A stretch of 64,000 nucleotides of DNA from Podospora comata (GCA_017354895.1 CP071498.1:992001-1056000); one strand, 5' to 3'; positions 48,432 through 61,285 are shown, counted from the stretch's first letter. Numbers and translations: made by a program. Notes: generated from the letters alone by a model not told the origin.

Positions 48432-49078
48432 GATGTCGTGTATGACATTGGGTCAACGACGGTTCCCAGTCAAATGACAAGTCCCCCCGAAGAGTAGCTC
48501 TGAGCAGGTCAATATGACTGAGATGAGTTTGCGTCATGGTAATACTTACGAGTGAATCACATCAGGCCTGATGTCCTCGTTGCGCGGCGAGGTTGAAGTT
48601 CATCGAGGGTCAAAGTTTACTGAGGTCAGAGTTCATTGAGGTCAGAGTTCATCCCAGAAAAGATGGGTCATGGTCCATTCAAGGGGATGTCCCGTATGGA
48701 TGTGTCGCCAATGATCGCGGTCATGAGCAGGCAGGACATGATCCACGAGTTGGGTCGAGTTCACTGAACTGACTGACGAATGGCGATGGTATCTTTTGAA
48801 GAGTTCGCAAGTCTGCCGTCTTGGCTTTGGCTCGTTCCCCACGTATGAGTATTGTCTCAGAATTGGGAAGACGACTCATCATCATGCCGAGCTGTGACCT
48901 GTCACAATAGAAGAACTCGTCTGGCAATAAAGCCATGGGAAGCTTTCCAGAAACGCCACCCTGTGGAGGAATGGCCGCTCATGTTCACCAACTGTTATAC
49001 CACTTTTGACTTGTAATTATCCGAGAATAATACACATAACTGTGTTGAACTGAGAAACAAACTCTGCCCCATCCAGAA

Positions 49079-50183
49079 TCACAGCTCGTCATCACCAGAA
49101 TCCGTCTCACTCCCCGGTGGAGGAGTGGCTTCCTTTTTCATCGTGTTCCTCAAATGATGCCTCGTAGGCAGCGCCCCGTCCTTCTTTGGCGCAGGCTTCC
49201 TTGGTTGAGCTCGTGGCGGCGGAATAGGCTCGTCATCATCAAGCTCGCTACCCGTGGCGTCATCATCGGTGGTCTGGCGATCCTCACCCTCGGCGCTGAC
49301 CTTGGCTGGCTCTGGCGTATCGATATCCATCCTGTCAGCATCACTAACCGGCCGAGCAAAGCCATCATCCGAGTCAGACGACCCTCCACCCGAAGCATCC
49401 TCCAAAGCCTTCCTCTTGGCTCGTCGTGATGGCACTGGGTTTCTGTCTGCTTGGCTGCTGGCAACTTGCGCCACACGAGCCGAGATAGCATGGCCAGAAG
49501 ATCCTGGCCGCGCCGCAGCCAACAACCGTTGCTGCTCCCGAATCTTGACTTTCTTCTCGTTGAGGATATCGCAGAATTTCTCCAGGATTTCCGACTCCCT
49601 ATCCTTCTTTGCCTGTGTGAGTTCGTCCAGCTGATTTCTGAGCTCCGTGATCCTAGCTTCCAAGTCGGTTACTTTCGCCGTTTCGGTAGCCACAGTTTCT
49701 TGGAACTTTTCCCGCTCCAACGCAACAGCTCCGCACCAGTCAAAGAGCTGGACCTCTTCATCCTCCTTGTACTTGAGGGCCAGAGTTCCGAGACGTTGGT
49801 TGATACCTTGTACTCGTCTCCTGACAGTAATAGTGAGCGACACTTCCGACTTGACCTCAGCACCAGCTTCGATGCCCTCGACCGGGTCCCCTCTGAGAAG
49901 AAAAGATTTCAAGATTGCTTCCCACTCTTCGGGTGAGCATGGGCTGTTGCTGACCCTGTATTCGCCGATACGGTCGTGCCTCACTGGTGTGATATTAGCA
50001 CGACATGGCTCGGGTTTTTCCTGTGCTACAATTAAACGTACGCTTGATTATGAATGGGGCGTATCCGTCAGTGGCCACAAACTTGACGTTGAGCGGCTTG
50101 GATCCGGAAGGAGTGACTTGACCGAGCACGTAAGCCCCCTCCTGGTCGGTCCTGGGGATTCGTATGATGTGAGGGGTTGCCAT
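49079..50183 (-). CDS. xrcc4: XRCC4-like non-homologous end-joining factor
   Basis: Partner of DNA ligase IV in non-homologous end joining (Lif1 in yeast), nuclear. Two exons, 50183-50042 and 49983-49079, with a 58-bp intron (GTACGT...CCAG), giving 348 aa. The N-terminal head domain (about 1-125) reads MATPHIIRIPRTDQEGAYVL and continues through FDWCGAVALEREKFQ. A coiled-coil stalk at about 125-195 (ETAKVTDLEARITELRNQLD) is where ligase IV binds in the family. The tail (about 200-348) is disordered, with a basic patch SRRAKRKALEDASGG and an acidic end. Its length is typical of XRCC4 and longer than XLF. Start 50183 is the only one that keeps the head domain. Confidence 0.88.
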
Positions 50184-51990
50184 ATTGTGTGTACGAGGGC
50201 GGGATGGGTGTTTGGAATAGAAAACTGGATTGCAGTTCCTGGTGGAGGAGTGACGCCGATTGCTGGACGATTTGAGTGCCGCAGCGGCTGAAACGAGCCG
50301 TGAGATTTCAGGAGGAGCAAAATAAGAGTCCGAAGGTATAGCAGTTGACTGTTTTGAGCCAACGGCGCCGTGAGGAAAGCAGAACCTTGATGCTTTGAGA
50401 GACGGCCCGGAGCCAGCTCGCCGGTCTGGGTGCGGGGAAGGCGGGAAGCTCGCGGACAATGCTATTTTTCGGTTGATGAGTCAAGAAGCCGAGACTTTTG
50501 GGAGGGTATACGGAATGGGATCAGATGCAAGGGGGTGTGGTGATTGTAATGGTATAGGGGATGGAGTTTGATTATAAGAGGGAAAAGCAGGTCCAGGCAG
50601 CGAGGGCGACTCCAGGGATTCAGGTCCTAGAAATTTAGGCAACACAGCTTAAACTCAGAGCAAATAGCTGTAAGGTAGCTATAGCAGCACACAACAAAGA
50701 CTTCCATAACGCTTGGTTTGGGATCGAAAAATGAAGGCATCAAATAGTTGCCCCACACAGCAAAAGGCTGGTGTGCCGATCTCAGAATGCGATGTAACAA
50801 GCGATGCAAAAAGGCAGGACGACAGTGGTTTCCGATGCCAATACCGATGAGGTCAGAGGTTGGCTCACCTTGCACCCATGTGGCACACTTGCTATGGTCC
50901 CACGAAGACGACGAGGAGAGATGGAGGAGAGATGGAGGAGAGATGGAGGAGAGATGGAGGAGAGATGGAGGAGAGATGGAGGAGAGATGAACTCTTGTAT
51001 TTTGGTGACTCGTGTTAATAAGATTGCCATCTGATCATATTACTTTCTTTTCTTGTTGTGCCCGTCAGTGCGCTCCAACGTCAACCCGATGACAGAAGTG
51101 TTGAGTGTGTGGCAGCTGTTGCTATTGGAGGGCGGGGGGTTCGTGTTTTTGCGCGTCATGGACGCGACTCGCATGCTTTGCAGACGGCTGCAGACCGAAC
51201 AGGCACTGCATGAGACATTTAGGGGAGGAGTGGCTAGATATTCCTGGAGTGCCACGGAGTGTAGACAGATATATCAGTTGATGAAGATATGAAGCCAGCA
51301 AGGGTGGAATGTTTGGCTGGGAGTGGATTCACAAAGACGATGTTGTGCATGTTTGGAGGGGGTTGAGGTGCTAAAACCGGCCCCTGCGGATTATTTGGTG
51401 GCCGGTGGAGTCTTGGGACAAGCCGGGGGGAGCATGGGCCTCCACCCACTCTTGTGTCTCATTGCATCTCGCCTCCCACCCACCTTTGGATTCACCACCA
51501 AAAGCACCCGCCCGCACTGCCTCTGTGTGCGTCGTGTGCGCTCTCCCATCTCTCTCTCTCTCTTTTGCCAGCCACACCTTTCCACACATACCAAGGCACC
51601 ACCTCCCGCCTCTTCGTTTTCGACCACTTCCCACCACAACGTCACCTCAGAGAGCCCACACGAGCAGCAGAAATTCCTGCATTCTTGCAATTACGAAATA
51701 GCCCTCCCCCGCAGCATAACCCCTGTATCGCGCTCTCTTTTGTCTCTTTTGCCTCTTTTGCTTCGTATACCAACAACAAACCTATACCACTCCTTACCGA
51801 CCCGGAACCACTCCTCCCGACTTTTACACTTGTACACCTTATGCGACCGTTAGCTGTTCTTATTGCTCCCTGAGAAAGGAAAACAATTGCCTGCCCGGGT
51901 GGCCGATGCCAACGTGTTGACGACTATGAATCCTCATTACTGACTCGATCGCCCATCGTCGCTACACAACAGTAGCCGTCGCGATCGCAC
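50184..51990. promoter_or_regulatory. Divergent region xrcc4/byr4 with minisatellite
   Basis: A 1.8-kb interval between divergent starts. An 11-bp minisatellite is at 50913-50989. The last 500 bp before byr4 are C/T-rich, including a CT run near 51550-51564, like a long 5' leader. No gene is supported. Confidence 0.45.
50913..50989. repeat. 11-bp minisatellite (GAGGAGAGATG)n
   Basis: About seven near-perfect copies of an 11-bp unit. Because 11 is not a multiple of 3, all frames read the same 11-residue cycle, which explains the repetitive open frames on both strands. Confidence 0.92.
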
Positions 51991-54900
51991 ATGATTGCAT
52001 CTGAACTGCAAATAACCAGTGTTCCAACATCACCAGCCATGGAAACCTTACGTCTAAGAGCTCGTCTGCCGGTCGAGGACGAGATTGAGAATTGGGACGA
52101 TGAAGACTTTGTGATTGATGGTGACGATCTCACCTTTCAGAGCCAGTCCAACTCGGCCAACCTTCCCACCAACCGTCGCGATTCGCAATCATCCTTCCGA
52201 TCCGAGTTCGAGTCCATCCATGGAGAGGAGGAAAAGCAGGTCCACCTGCCCGGCGACGATGAGAAGTCCACCCTGGATGCTATCGCAGCTGCCGAAAAGG
52301 CCGGCGTTCCGATCCCCAAAAATGTACCACCATCCGCCCTTATGGGGGGGACCATCAAGCGTCTTGGGGGGAGAAAACTGAAAAAGGTAATCCAGGAGGA
52401 TTGGGTCGACGATCTCGAATTTCCCGACATGGGCCAGTCGCTCCAGTTCAAGCCCCGCGATGGCTCCCAGTTCCCCGAAGTCCTGCGCCAAGTTAGTAAT
52501 TCAACAACAAACAGCCCTCTGAAGCCATCCAGGAAGTCGCTCACCATTGCTCAGGAGGATCGCAAGGAGAACAGTTCGTCCTCCATCAGCAACAGCTACA
52601 TCGACCTGGAGCGGTTCCGCGACAACGAGGACGACGATGACTTTTTCGGAGATGGCATGGAGACAATCAAAGTGTCTAAGAGGCGCCAGACTCCCAAGCC
52701 CATCTCTTTGATCACCCCGCCGACCCCGAAAAAGTCCAACATTGACAAACCCGCCGATGGAGAGGATGATTTCGAAAAGGACTTTGAACTTCCATCGGAT
52801 GGAAAACTTCAGCTGTCGACAAGGAGGGACGTGCCAAAGACGCCCACTTTCAACACCATGATGGATGACTTTGAGTGGGCCGAAGGCAGTCTCGGGACAA
52901 GATTCGGTGGCACTCGTCGCGATCTCGTGTCGTGCCGTAGCTCCTCCGTCTCGGCCATGAGTCCCAGCATAGCAAGCTCGATCATTACCGAGAGCGAGGA
53001 TGAGTTGTTTGAGGGCATTATCCTGCCTCATGGACCGCTGGATTTGGGAGAGAGGCTCCGACGTCGTCGTCAGAGCAGTCGCTCCCCTGTGCGCAACATT
53101 GCTCCCGTCCCGCCGATCAAGGAGGAAAAGGAAGAGGAGAAGGAGGATTTCCTTGCTGGCCTCGTTCTTGGCGATGGCGATGTCTTTGACTCACGTAAAT
53201 TAACTCTTCATCGCAACATTCAGGTGAAGGAGACGAGGCCCATCAGTCCGGCCCGTCCCAAGGCCTCTGTCGCCCTCAAGTTCACCAACAAGCCTGTCAC
53301 CACCTCTCGCCTGCCTCGTCCCATGGGTCCGGCAGTGAACCACGAGAGGTCCAACACTCAATCATCCTTGTCCTCGTTGGAGCCTGTCTCTGAGAGCGGT
53401 GGGCCGATCGCTCGCACCACTCACAGCAGACGATCATTGTCTCGCCTGGGAGGCGGTCTTGGTCATTCGGCCCAGTCTTCAGTCGCCAGCGTGACTAGCA
53501 TGGGCAGCCTCAGTAGTATCGCGACCCCCCCTACTCCGTCTTCAGCACAGACTGTCACCCCCGCCCCGTCCACCCCATCTCGGAGGAGAGAACTTGGTCA
53601 AAAGACCTCGATGGCTCTTAGACAGGCCGGGCCAACGACCACAAGTGCTCAGCTGCTCCGATCTAAGAGATCGTTGCCTGCGTTGCGAAATCTACCATCT
53701 CCTGCTAGAGGCTCGGCTACGGTCCGGGGGTACGAGCGCCCCCCATCCCGGACGGACTACTCGGCACGAGGCCCTCCCACTCTCCGGCCAAAGACGCCGG
53801 TGGAGCATTTGCGGTCCTCTGAGAGTTCGGCGGCCCAAGCCCGCAAAGCGCCCGTGCCTTTTCTCCCGGCCGGGGCGTCGCTCTCACAATCGCACAACAT
53901 CAACGCCAAGTCGTCGCGGGTGTTCCGGCGACACGATTCCGAAACCAGTATTGAGTACCGGCCAGGCTCTAGAACGGTTTCTCGGTCTACAATACGCTCG
54001 CCTAGTCCGCGCAGGTATCGCCCGTCTGAGAAGGCCACGGCCGATGGGGCCTGGAGCAAACTGAGCATGCCGCGCCGAGTCAAGAACTTTGGTGACGGGC
54101 ACGAGCTGGATGCCTTTGACGATCTGCCGACATCGACTCAGGCGGAGGCCAAGTTCCTCAAGCAACCCGTTAGCGGCAGGGCCAAGATGCACATGCGGAG
54201 CAAGACTCTTCAAAACATCCTTCCCGATCGGGCCATCACGACCCCGTCGCCCATTGCACCGTTTGTTGCCCCCCGGGTCGATAGCGTGCCCAGCTTTGCC
54301 CGCGATACCACCGCGAGCCGAATTGCCCGGGAAACCAGTCTCGCTCAACGCAACCCCTCCGGCCCGCTGGCCCCACTAACGGCTCAGCGGGTCGCCCAGC
54401 TATCGTCTGCCAGGGGTACGCTCAATATTTCCCAGCCACCGACTCTAACGGCCAAGGGTACGCGCAAAATGCGGAGATCCCCACAGGCGAAGCCCCATTT
54501 GATATCCAATCTGAACCCCCCGAGAGAGGCAAAGAGTGAGTTTTTTTTCTTTTTTTCGGTTTTTTTTCCCACCGCGTTTTTTTTTTTTTCATGCAGAACT
54601 CTAACAATGCCCGCAGCGGTTGGTGGAATGTTTTATAACCCCGAGACCTTCAAGTGGGAGGGCAACGACAATGTGCTGCACGCCTTCGAGGCCCCGGCTT
54701 CCACCACCCCCTCTACGACCTCGGTGCCAAGATATGTCATGAGAGAGAGGGAAAACGCGACACCGCGTCCCGCTCTCATCACCAACATCGGCGCCACCAA
54801 GGGCGTTCAGGTTGTGGGCGGCATGGTTTTCGATCCTCAAGCCATGTGCTGGCTCAAGCTTGGGCCACAGTCCAACAGCAAGAGCAAGCAGCAGGCTCAG

Positions 54901-55206
54901 CAACCTGACGCCATGGATGGATTCAACGCCTTGGATGACGAAGACGATGTCTTCAAGGACATTCCCGATCTCGAGGAGCGTACCATGGCCTCTAGCGACG
55001 GTGGCAACGGGCGCGCCAGCGAGATCAAGGACGACTGGCTCGTGGGCGAGGAGTTTGACGTCGGCCCCGAATTTGTTCGTCGGCAGCGAGAAGAGGAGGA
55101 CCGCTGGAGAAAGAAGTGCTCCTCCTGGATCAGCGACCAGGTGGACCGCGGCGATGCCTGGAAGTGGGCGATTCGCGACATTGTCAAGCAGAGCCTTGCC
55201 GACTAG
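51991..55206 (+). CDS. byr4: Septation network GAP component Byr4/Bfa1
   Basis: Byr4 (Bfa1 in budding yeast) forms, with Cdc16/Bub2, the two-part GAP for the Spg1/Tem1 GTPase and so restrains septation/mitotic exit from the spindle pole body. Two exons, 51991-54535 and 54617-55206, giving 1044 aa. The N-terminus has the typical WDDEDFVIDGDDL box; a long Ser/Pro/Arg-rich region follows. The C-terminal block has the paired motifs GGMFYNPETFKWEGNDN and VVGGMVFDPQAMCWLKLG characteristic of Byr4, then VRRQREEEDRWRKKCSSW. The 81-bp intron is a multiple of three and has no stop, so an unspliced reading is also open but inserts a Phe-rich segment into the conserved block. An alternative start is the second Met at 52039. 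Confidence 0.92.
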   Translation: MIASELQITSVPTSPAMETLRLRARLPVEDEIENWDDEDFVIDGDDLTFQSQSNSANLPTNRRDSQSSFRSEFESIHGEEEKQVHLPGDDEKSTLDAIAAAEKAGVPIPKNVPPSALMGGTIKRLGGRKLKKVIQEDWVDDLEFPDMGQSLQFKPRDGSQFPEVLRQVSNSTTNSPLKPSRKSLTIAQEDRKENSSSSISNSYIDLERFRDNEDDDDFFGDGMETIKVSKRRQTPKPISLITPPTPKKSNIDKPADGEDDFEKDFELPSDGKLQLSTRRDVPKTPTFNTMMDDFEWAEGSLGTRFGGTRRDLVSCRSSSVSAMSPSIASSIITESEDELFEGIILPHGPLDLGERLRRRRQSSRSPVRNIAPVPPIKEEKEEEKEDFLAGLVLGDGDVFDSRKLTLHRNIQVKETRPISPARPKASVALKFTNKPVTTSRLPRPMGPAVNHERSNTQSSLSSLEPVSESGGPIARTTHSRRSLSRLGGGLGHSAQSSVASVTSMGSLSSIATPPTPSSAQTVTPAPSTPSRRRELGQKTSMALRQAGPTTTSAQLLRSKRSLPALRNLPSPARGSATVRGYERPPSRTDYSARGPPTLRPKTPVEHLRSSESSAAQARKAPVPFLPAGASLSQSHNINAKSSRVFRRHDSETSIEYRPGSRTVSRSTIRSPSPRRYRPSEKATADGAWSKLSMPRRVKNFGDGHELDAFDDLPTSTQAEAKFLKQPVSGRAKMHMRSKTLQNILPDRAITTPSPIAPFVAPRVDSVPSFARDTTASRIARETSLAQRNPSGPLAPLTAQRVAQLSSARGTLNISQPPTLTAKGTRKMRRSPQAKPHLISNLNPPREAKSEFFFFFSVFFPTAFFFFSCRTLTMPAAVGGMFYNPETFKWEGNDNVLHAFEAPASTTPSTTSVPRYVMRERENATPRPALITNIGATKGVQVVGGMVFDPQAMCWLKLGPQSNSKSKQQAQQPDAMDGFNALDDEDDVFKDIPDLEERTMASSDGGNGRASEIKDDWLVGEEFDVGPEFVRRQREEEDRWRKKCSSWISDQVDRGDAWKWAIRDIVKQSLAD

Positions 55207-56436
<1,230 letters not shown>

Positions 56437-57179
56437 ATGACCGAGCTAGCCTTTGCCCAATCCTTTTTGTCAATGCTGGGGGGTATCCCGTCCAAGATAA
56501 CCCACGACCACGTTGAGGATCCGCGTCGGTATACAGTCACCATTCCTGTATGTCTTTTCCTTTCCCTACATTTTTTTTTTTTTTTTGGATTAACTTGCTA
56601 ATAAAGTAGTACACCCTCCCTCACCACCCCACCCTGCCCAAGAAATTCACCCGCCGTACTTGCGCCACGAAGGCGCCCCCCGAATCTATCACCGTAACCG
56701 CCGTCTCCCCTCGCAACCCACCCCTATCCATTACCCTCCCCTCCCCCCTTCCGGTCAGCACGACCTCAGTCCTGGATATCAAAAACGCGATCTCCCTCCA
56801 AACGGGTGTCCCAGTCCAAAAGATAAAGTTGCTGCACCAGAAGAAACCTGCTCAGGACTCCAAAACGTTGAAGGATGTCCTAGCGGGGGAGGTGAAAGAA
56901 CAACTGGAGCTGGGTTTGATGATCATTGGGGGCGCGGCGTCGGTGCCGGAACAGAAGCCGCCAAAACAGGAGGATGAAATGGAGGTGGACAGTAAGGAAG
57001 CAGAACCGCAACAACAACAACAACAACCTGTTGCGGCGCCCGGACAGCAAAGTGGACGGGAGGTGTTGGATACCGAAGAGTTTTGGGCTGATTTGAAGGG
57101 GTTTTTGGAGCAGAGGGTTAGGGATGAGGGTGTGGCCAAAGAGGCGGTGGAGAGGTTTAGATTGGCTTGGAGGTCGTGA
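56437..57179 (+). CDS. get5: GET pathway ubiquitin-like protein Get5/Mdy2
   Basis: Get5 works with Get4 and Sgt2 to hand tail-anchored proteins to Get3 for insertion in the ER; cytosolic. Two exons, 56437-56547 and 56610-57179, with a 62-bp phase-0 intron ending AAGTAG, giving 226 aa, near the yeast length (212). An N-terminal Get4-binding helix region (MTELAFAQSFLSMLGGI) is followed by a ubiquitin-like domain at about 60-135 (VLDIKNAISLQTGVPVQKIK, ...LLHQKK). A Gln-rich linker comes next, then the C-terminal dimerisation helices at about 190-226 (EEFWADLKGFLEQRV, AVERFRLAWRS). The C-terminal match to yeast Mdy2 is the main support. The UBL-only alternative (generic ubiquitin-like protein) is less likely. 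Confidence 0.85.
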
Positions 57180-57814
57180 GGGGGAGGGGTGCAGAAGTGA
57201 TGGCATGAACACGGTAGCTACTATGGTCATTAATTAGTTGAGGTTTCAAAGGTCGCTCACCCAGCAAAGTCATCCTGTCACATTTAAAACAGTTAGATAC
57301 GTTGGTGTGTTGGGTGTGGTGATTCTGGGGCGAGAAACTCCAAAGATAGTTGACACACACACACACACACACATACGTCCGCCTCTTGAACGTGTAGATT
57401 ATCCTTTGCGAGGACCTATCGAGATGTAACTATCTGTGATTTTGATAATGACACGCCCGGTGAATCTATCTCCTCATCGACTATCATTATCCCCAGCTTT
57501 GGACTTGAAATCGGGGGGTTGACTAGACAGAAACAAGCACAACCCCTTCAGTATTCTTCATCAAGAATAATACTCGGCATAAACCACGACGAAAACAACG
57601 AAAAAAACAAGCAACAAACTCGCAATATCAGTTCAGACAACTACAGCATGCTCCTCCTCTACCCTAACCACCACCACCACCATCAACACCACCACCATCC
57701 TTCCCGCTTACTCTCATATAACAACATAACCATTTCTCTGATATGACCATGTTTTTCCCCTCTCCTTTGTCACACAACGACTCGACCGCCGCGCCGCAAA
57801 AAAAATAAAAAAAA
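57180..57814. other. Convergent 3' flanks of get5 and cofilin
   Basis: No gene seen. A short (CA)n run lies at 57353-57372 and CCA-rich trinucleotide repeats at about 57667-57698. Confidence 0.45.
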
Positions 57815-58882
57815 TTAAGCAGCAGTCCCCTTGCTCACCGTCTTGACGAGCGAATCGTACTCGATGTCGTCGGCGTCGTTGGCCTGGACCTCGGTGGCGA
57901 TGCCGGGGAGGGCGCGCTTGAGGGCCTCCTTGGAGGAGGCGTAGACCATCTTGGCCTGTTTGTGTCGAGCAGGTTAGTATGAGTTTACTGTGTTGGGGGG
58001 TAAGAAGAAAAGAAAAACATACCATGATACCGGCATCATCAGGGGACCAAGCGATGAAGGTGATCTTGTTCCTGTTTTTTTCCAAATCAATCAACACAAT
58101 ATTCCGGAGTAGTAAAAGTAAGGGGGGGAAACAAACCGGACACCCTCCCCAGAAGCGAGATTATACTCAAAGTCGTAGACAGCGTAGCGGGGACCCTTGC
58201 CTACGGCGCCCTGTTTTTTGTGTCAGTCAGCTGGGATCATAGCTCGGAGAGAGACAAGGCAGGGATAGCTGTTGAGACACCCAAAAAAAAAAAAAAAGAG
58301 ACATACGGTCTTGCTCTTCGTCTTGGCGTTGATGAGCTTCTCGCGAAAGTCGTCGTACTCGGGGCCGCTCTCCGAGGTGCTGTCGACGACAATCTCCTTG
58401 TTGTCGTCCGAGAGCTTGAAGATGACGTACTTGTACTTCTTGTTGAGCTTGAGGTCGTTGTAGGCGGTTATGCACTCCTCGTTGACGGTGGCGCTGTTTG
58501 ATGCATGTGTGTGGTTAGCCATCTGGGTTGGTGGTGGAAGACTCAGAGGGGGGAGTATGTTGGGCTGTGATGACGGTCGATTCGGCGGTGGTGGGCCTCG
58601 CTCGCAGAAGGGTAGTTGGACATCATAGAACAGAAGGCAGTACTACTAACCCGGATTGAGACTGCGAGAGAGAAAGAATCATGTCAGCTATCATGTCGTC
58701 GTCGGCTATCGTGCACACCACCTCCTCGAAAGCTGTTCGTTCCCTCGGCACGCATCATCCCCCATTCAACAACAAGCGGGGATCATGCGCGCAAGCAAAA
58801 CCAAACAAGCACCCAATCCCATCACCCCCCCCCCTCCCAATCCCCTCACCCTCCCTCCCCTTTTAAATCCAAAACTCACCAT
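57815..58882 (-). CDS. cof1: Cofilin / actin-depolymerising factor
   Basis: ADF/cofilin: severs and depolymerises ADP-actin filaments at cortical patches and hyphal tips. Six exons: 58882-58880 (ATG only), 58661-58651 (11 nt), 58493-58307, 58210-58137, 58071-58023 and 57955-57815. They join in frame to 154 aa. The spliced start reads MSQSGATVNEECITAYNDLK, matching fungal cofilins whose Ser near the N-terminus controls actin binding. The ADF core is complete: KYKYVIFKLSDDNKEIVV, GKGPRYAVYDFEYN, NKITFIAWSPDDAGIM, KMVYASSKEALKRAL. Introns are 218, 157, 96, 65 and 67 bp. Without the first two exons a false start (MANHTHASNSATV) is read from intron sequence. The conserved protein fixes every junction. 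Confidence 0.95.
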
Positions 58883-60131
58883 GATTGCGGTTTTCTTGTG
58901 GTTGTTGTCTAAACTCCCTAAAAAAAAAGGAACTCGATTGGTGATGCGCAAGCAGTAAATCGCGTGGCTCGGTGGGTGGGTGCGTGGTGTGGTGTGTCCT
59001 CAAAGAAAAAAACCGTTGATATTCGGCAGCTGTTACAAGTAAGAGGAGAACAAAAAAGTTAGCAAGTGGTCGGTAGTGAGTGGTAGTGGCTTGTTGCGGC
59101 GGTGGCAGCGGGCAGCAGTGAATAGCGGGGGAGGAAGAGGAAGAAGAAGGAAGAGGAACATAGGTAGGCAACAACAGAACAGCAACGCATACACACACGT
59201 AATCAGATAGGTATCCGACTGAACAGAATAGAACAGACAGCAAAACACTCTCTTCTTCTCTCTCTTCAGAAACAACAAGAAAGTTGGTTAGGTAGAGAGA
59301 GAGTGTAGATGACAATAAAGGAGAAGCAAGAGAAAGAAGTGGGCCTGATTTGCGCCTGGTGAGGGAAGGCGAGAGAGGGGTTTAATATTACAGCCCACTT
59401 GCATGGACCTCCATCATCTCGCCCAATTCATCAACACCAGCTGCCCCCTCCGGCCACTGATTGCACTGAGCAGACAGACAGACAGACAGACAGACCGCTG
59501 TCGGAGAAGCTGGAGATGTTACAGAAGGAGATGTTGAGAAACAAACTTACAGAGCGGTTCAACAGGAAGGTCCTTGTTGTGTAGGAGTAGAGGAGACACG
59601 CGGTCAGTGGAGGTCGAAGCGATAATGAAACGGATGGAGGGGGAGATGGAGAGGGGCAGCAAGGCAGCTCGCAGCCTGAAAAACAACAAGATGGCAGGGT
59701 CAGGTTGGTGGGGTTGCTATTGGCGGTGACGAAGGAACGACCACTCACAGGGGCTTACGTGATTGGGGTGGGATGGCTGAGCACCCCGCCTTGTCCCACC
59801 TCACCTCTCACCACTCACATCTCATTTTCAGTCATACTCTCACTCTCACCCTCATACTGAAAGTGAGCACACTCGCTGCACAGTTAACTCTTTGAAATAT
59901 CATTACATCGTGGTCTGTTACCTCTACTCTAACCCAGTGTGATCGTAATATACAATGCCACCATGGTGCCGTAAGGGAATATGCAGCTATCAACACAGAG
60001 AGAAAAAGTAGAGAGGAGATTACATGGCACACACTGTACAATCCGATAACACCCAAACCCTTTTTAGAATCCCCCAAAACCGAGTCGCCCAAAATCATAA
60101 AACCATTGCTTTTGCTTTTGCTGTTGTGATC
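58883..60131. promoter_or_regulatory. Promoter and leader of cofilin; 3' flank of hsp60
   Basis: A 1.25-kb interval with no supportable gene. It is GA-rich on the plus strand at 59050-59380, that is, pyrimidine-rich in the cofilin sense, as in promoters and leaders of highly expressed fungal genes. A short (GACA)n run sits at 59471-59494. Confidence 0.45.
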
Positions 60132-61248
60132 TTACATCATACCGCCCATGCCACCCATGCCGCCCATGCCACCGCCCATGGGAGGAGGCGTCTTGTCCTC
60201 GGCCTCGACAATCGCCACCTCGGTGGTGCCAAGCAGAGAGGCAACGCCAGAGGCATCAATAAGACCAGTGCGGACAACCTTGAGGGGATCAAGGATACCG
60301 GCAGAGATCATGTCAACGTACTCGCCCTTGGCACTGTTGAAGCCCTTGTTGAAGTCATTGACATACTCGTCCTGGAGCTTGCCGATGATGACAGAGCCCT
60401 CAAGACCGGCGTTCTCAACAATGGTTCTGGCAGGGCGGGTGATGGCGTTTCTGACGATGCTCACACCAAGCTGCTGGTCAAAGTTGGCGGGCTTGAGGTC
60501 CTTGAGAGCGTTGATGGAGGCCTTGATGAGGGCAGTACCACCGCCCGGGAGGATGCCCTCCTCAACGGCAGCGCGGGTGGCGTTGAGCGCATCCACGAAG
60601 CGGTCCTTCTTCTCGCCAACCTCCACCTCGGAGGAGCCACCGACCTTGATGACGGCAACACCGCCAGAGAGCTTGGCGAGGCGCTCCTGGAGCTTCTCCT
60701 TCTCGTACTCGGAGGTGGTGGGGTCGGCCATGACACCACGGATCTGCTCGCAGCGCTGAGCAATCGAGTCCTTGCTGCCGTCACCGTTGAGGAGGATGGT
60801 GTCCTCCTTGGTGATGGTGATGGAGCCGGTGGAGCCGAGCATGTCAGGGGTAAGCTTGTCAAGCTTGACATCGAGCTCGGTGCTGAAGACGGTGGCGTTG
60901 GTGAGGACAGCAAGATCGCCGAGGATGGACTTGCGGTTGTCACCGAAGCCGGGGGCCTTGACGGCGGCAACCTCGAGCTGGCCACGGAGCTTGTTGAGAA
61001 TGCAGACGGCGAGAGCCTCGCCCTCAAAGTCCTCGGCGATGATGACGAGAGGACGGCGGAGCTTGTTGGAGATCTCGAGAGCGGGGATGATGTCCATGGC
61101 GGAGGAGATCTTTTGCTCAGAGAGGAGGATCAGGGGCTTCTCGAACTCGACCTTCTGGGCCTTGGCGTCGGTGATGAAGTAGGGGGAGACGAAGCCGCGG
61201 TCGAAGCGCATACCCTCGGTGACCTCGAGCTCATCGAGGAGAGTCTTG

Positions 61249-61285
<37 letters not shown>

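Larger units (their letters stand above)
45785..49078. other. Gene-poor region with simple repeats
   Basis: About 3.3 kb with no confident gene. Content: an imperfect TTG microsatellite at 46025-46083, a poly-G run at 46216-46239, an AT-rich patch at about 46,780-46,970, TTTGG pentamer repeats at 47738-47770, a GAGGTCAA-type repeat at 47876-47905, and another near 48,600-48,655. A minus-strand open frame at 48237-48431 has paired cysteines and is listed separately. Confidence 0.45.

Noticed and set aside
50913-50989. CRISPR-like array
   Set aside because: Head-to-tail minisatellite without unique spacers, in a eukaryotic context.
50804-51034. Repetitive Glu/Arg/Trp open frames on both strands
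   Set aside because: Product of the 11-bp minisatellite read in every frame.
58223-58522. Single-exon cofilin start MANHTHASNSATV
   Set aside because: The first nine residues lie in intron 2. The spliced ATG plus 11-nt exon restores the conserved MSQSGATV start.
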